DNA from: Alphaproteobacteria bacterium CG11_big_fil_rev_8_21_14_0_20_44_7
GTDB lineage: Bacteria; Pseudomonadota; Alphaproteobacteria; Rickettsiales; 21-14-0-20-44-7
NCBI GenBank assembly: GCA_002787615.1
Contig: PCXJ01000105.1
Location: 1 to 5,661, forward strand
DNA length: 5,661 nucleotides
Direction: 5' to 3'
In this document: one piece after another, positions 4,620 to 5,661 of the stretch
How positions within the stretch are numbered: position 1 is the stretch's first letter
How the letters are laid out: each line of letters opens with the position of its first letter
The notes under the pieces: model-generated
What the model saw: only the letters and a program-made list of their open reading frames with translations
What the model was told of the DNA's origin: nothing
Databases searched by the model: none
Translations under genes and position numbers: made by a program

Positions 4620-5661
4620 CTAAGCCGCTTTTTCCTTGCCGATTTCCTTGCGCAGCTCTTTTGTTGCCGCAACCATATTTTCCAGCGCAGGCTTGGTTTC
4701 TGCCCAGCCGCGAGTTTTCAACCCGCAATCAGGATTGACCCAAATCTGTTTTGCATCCAGAACTTTCAGCGCTTTTTTCAGCAGCTCTTTTATCTGGTCT
4801 TTGGTTGGGATAATCGGCGAATGGATATCATAAACACCCGGTCCGATTTCGTTCGGATATTTGAACTCAACAAAAGCATCGAGCAATTCCATTTGTGAGC
4901 GTGAGGTTTCAATTGAAATCACATCCGCATCCATATCGGCAACCGAGGCGATAATATCATTGAATTCGGAATAGCACATATGTGTGTGGATTTGCGTTTC
5001 ATCACGAACACCGCTGGCGGTGATGCGGAATGAATCCACAGCCCATTTCAAATAGCTTTCCCACTCGGATTTATGTAGCGGCAAACCTTCGCGGAGTGCA
5101 GCTTCATCAATTTGAATGATTTTGATTCCGGCTGTTTCCAAATCAACAACTTCATCACGGATTGCCAGCGCGATTTGCTTGCAGGTGGTTTCGCGCGGTT
5201 GGTCATCACGGACAAAGCTCCATTGCAGGATGGTGACAGGGCCGGTTAACATGCCTTTCATCTGGCGTTTGGTTTTGGTTTGCGAGAATTTTGCCCATTC
5301 AACAGTCATTGGTTTTGGACGTGATACATCACCGAAAATAATCGGCGGTTTCACGCAGCGTGAGCCGTAAGATTGTACCCAGCCGAACTTGCTGAAGGCA
5401 AAGCCATCAAGCTGTTCGCCGAAATATTCAACCATGTCATTACGCTCAAATTCACCATGAACCAGAACATCAATGTCGATTTCTTCCTGCCAGGCAATTG
5501 CTTCGGCAGTTACATTTTTAAGAAATTCATCATATTCGGCTTCGGAGATTTTTCCGGCTTTAAACTCGGCGCGTTTGGCGCGTACTTCCGCAGTTTGCGG
5601 GAAAGAACCGATGGTAGTTGTCGGGAAAAGCGGCAATTTCAAAGCTTCTTGCTGTTGCTTT
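4620..5661 (-). CDS. metE: Cobalamin-independent methionine synthase MetE, C-terminal catalytic domain (5' part outside window)
   Basis: MetE transfers a methyl group from methyltetrahydropteroyl-triglutamate to homocysteine to make methionine in the cytoplasm. The window holds the 3' half, about 346 codons ending in TAG at 4620-4622. The visible part opens with KQQQEALKLPLFPTTTIGSF, the usual linker into the C-terminal barrel. The frame is still open at the right edge, so this is a window cut and not a natural truncation. Counting from the Leu codon at 5642 as residue 1, the zinc ligands are His221 and Cys223 (HMC), Glu245 and Cys306 (NPDCGLKTRGW). Their spacing (2, 22, 61) equals that of E. 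coli His641, Cys643, Glu665 and Cys726. His274 (DIHSP) matches the catalytic His694. Full-length MetE is about 750 residues. A TTG at 5642 could be misread as a start, but it is an internal leucine. The regulatory region is not visible. Confidence 0.96.
   Translation of the reverse strand, partial: KQQQEALKLPLFPTTTIGSFPQTAEVRAKRAEFKAGKISEAEYDEFLKNVTAEAIAWQEEIDIDVLVHGEFERNDMVEYFGEQLDGFAFSKFGWVQSYGSRCVKPPIIFGDVSRPKPMTVEWAKFSQTKTKRQMKGMLTGPVTILQWSFVRDDQPRETTCKQIALAIRDEVVDLETAGIKIIQIDEAALREGLPLHKSEWESYLKWAVDSFRITASGVRDETQIHTHMCYSEFNDIIASVADMDADVISIETSRSQMELLDAFVEFKYPNEIGPGVYDIHSPIIPTKDQIKELLKKALKVLDAKQIWVNPDCGLKTRGWAETKPALENMVAATKELRKEIGKEKAA

Noticed and set aside
4620..5642. metE read as a complete 340-residue short methionine synthase starting at TTG 5642
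   Set aside because: The frame stays open to the window edge and the upstream codons (KQQQEA) continue the normal MetE linker, so the TTG is an internal leucine and the gene is cut by the window.
1..5661. CRISPR array, tRNA, insertion sequence, toxin-antitoxin or defence system
   Set aside because: I looked for spaced direct repeats, tRNA-like cloverleaf signatures, transposase motifs and small paired genes and saw none; the window is accounted for by housekeeping genes and short intergenic elements.

Overview
The window looks like ordinary bacterial chromosome of moderate GC content, most likely from a proteobacterium. An alphaproteobacterium is my best guess, from the flavour of the CysD and CysH proteins and the short palindromic elements between genes. 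That assignment is an inference and I cannot name a genus. There is no rRNA, tRNA, CRISPR array, transposase or phage gene.

Layout from left to right. Positions 45-2257 hold a minus-strand sulfur assimilation operon, transcribed from right to left. It begins with a compact precorrin-2 dehydrogenase/ferrochelatase (CysG N-terminal domain type), followed by an iron-sulfur APS reductase (cysH) and ATP sulfurylase subunit 2 (cysD). Its usual partner, cysN, would lie past the left edge. cysH and cysD overlap by one base. A GC-rich palindromic element (about 1681-1747) separates the siroheme gene from cysH, and a long imperfect hairpin (6-47) spans the cysD stop codon. The operon has a good sigma70-type promoter (2309-2336). 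Between it and the first gene is an 8-bp inverted repeat (2256-2280) that overlaps the first start codon, which makes it a strong candidate control site.

Positions 2408-3013 (minus) encode a secreted or periplasmic OB-fold protein with a His/Asn-rich tail, ending in a clear intrinsic terminator (2353-2377). Across a 97-bp divergent spacer, tldD (3111-4541, plus) encodes the metalloprotease subunit TldD. It converges on the 3' half of metE (4620-5661, minus), cobalamin-independent methionine synthase, whose N-terminal half lies past the right edge. A 12-position stem sits in the convergent gap.

How the genes fit together: CysD(N) makes APS from sulfate, CysH reduces APS to sulfite, and the siroheme enzyme makes the cofactor that sulfite reductase (not in the window) needs. 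MetE uses homocysteine downstream of the same sulfur supply. tldD and the OB-fold gene have no obvious link to sulfur metabolism. I do not see a new multi-gene system. The points most worth a second look are the palindrome at the operon start, the two interspersed palindromic elements, and the uncharacterised secreted protein.
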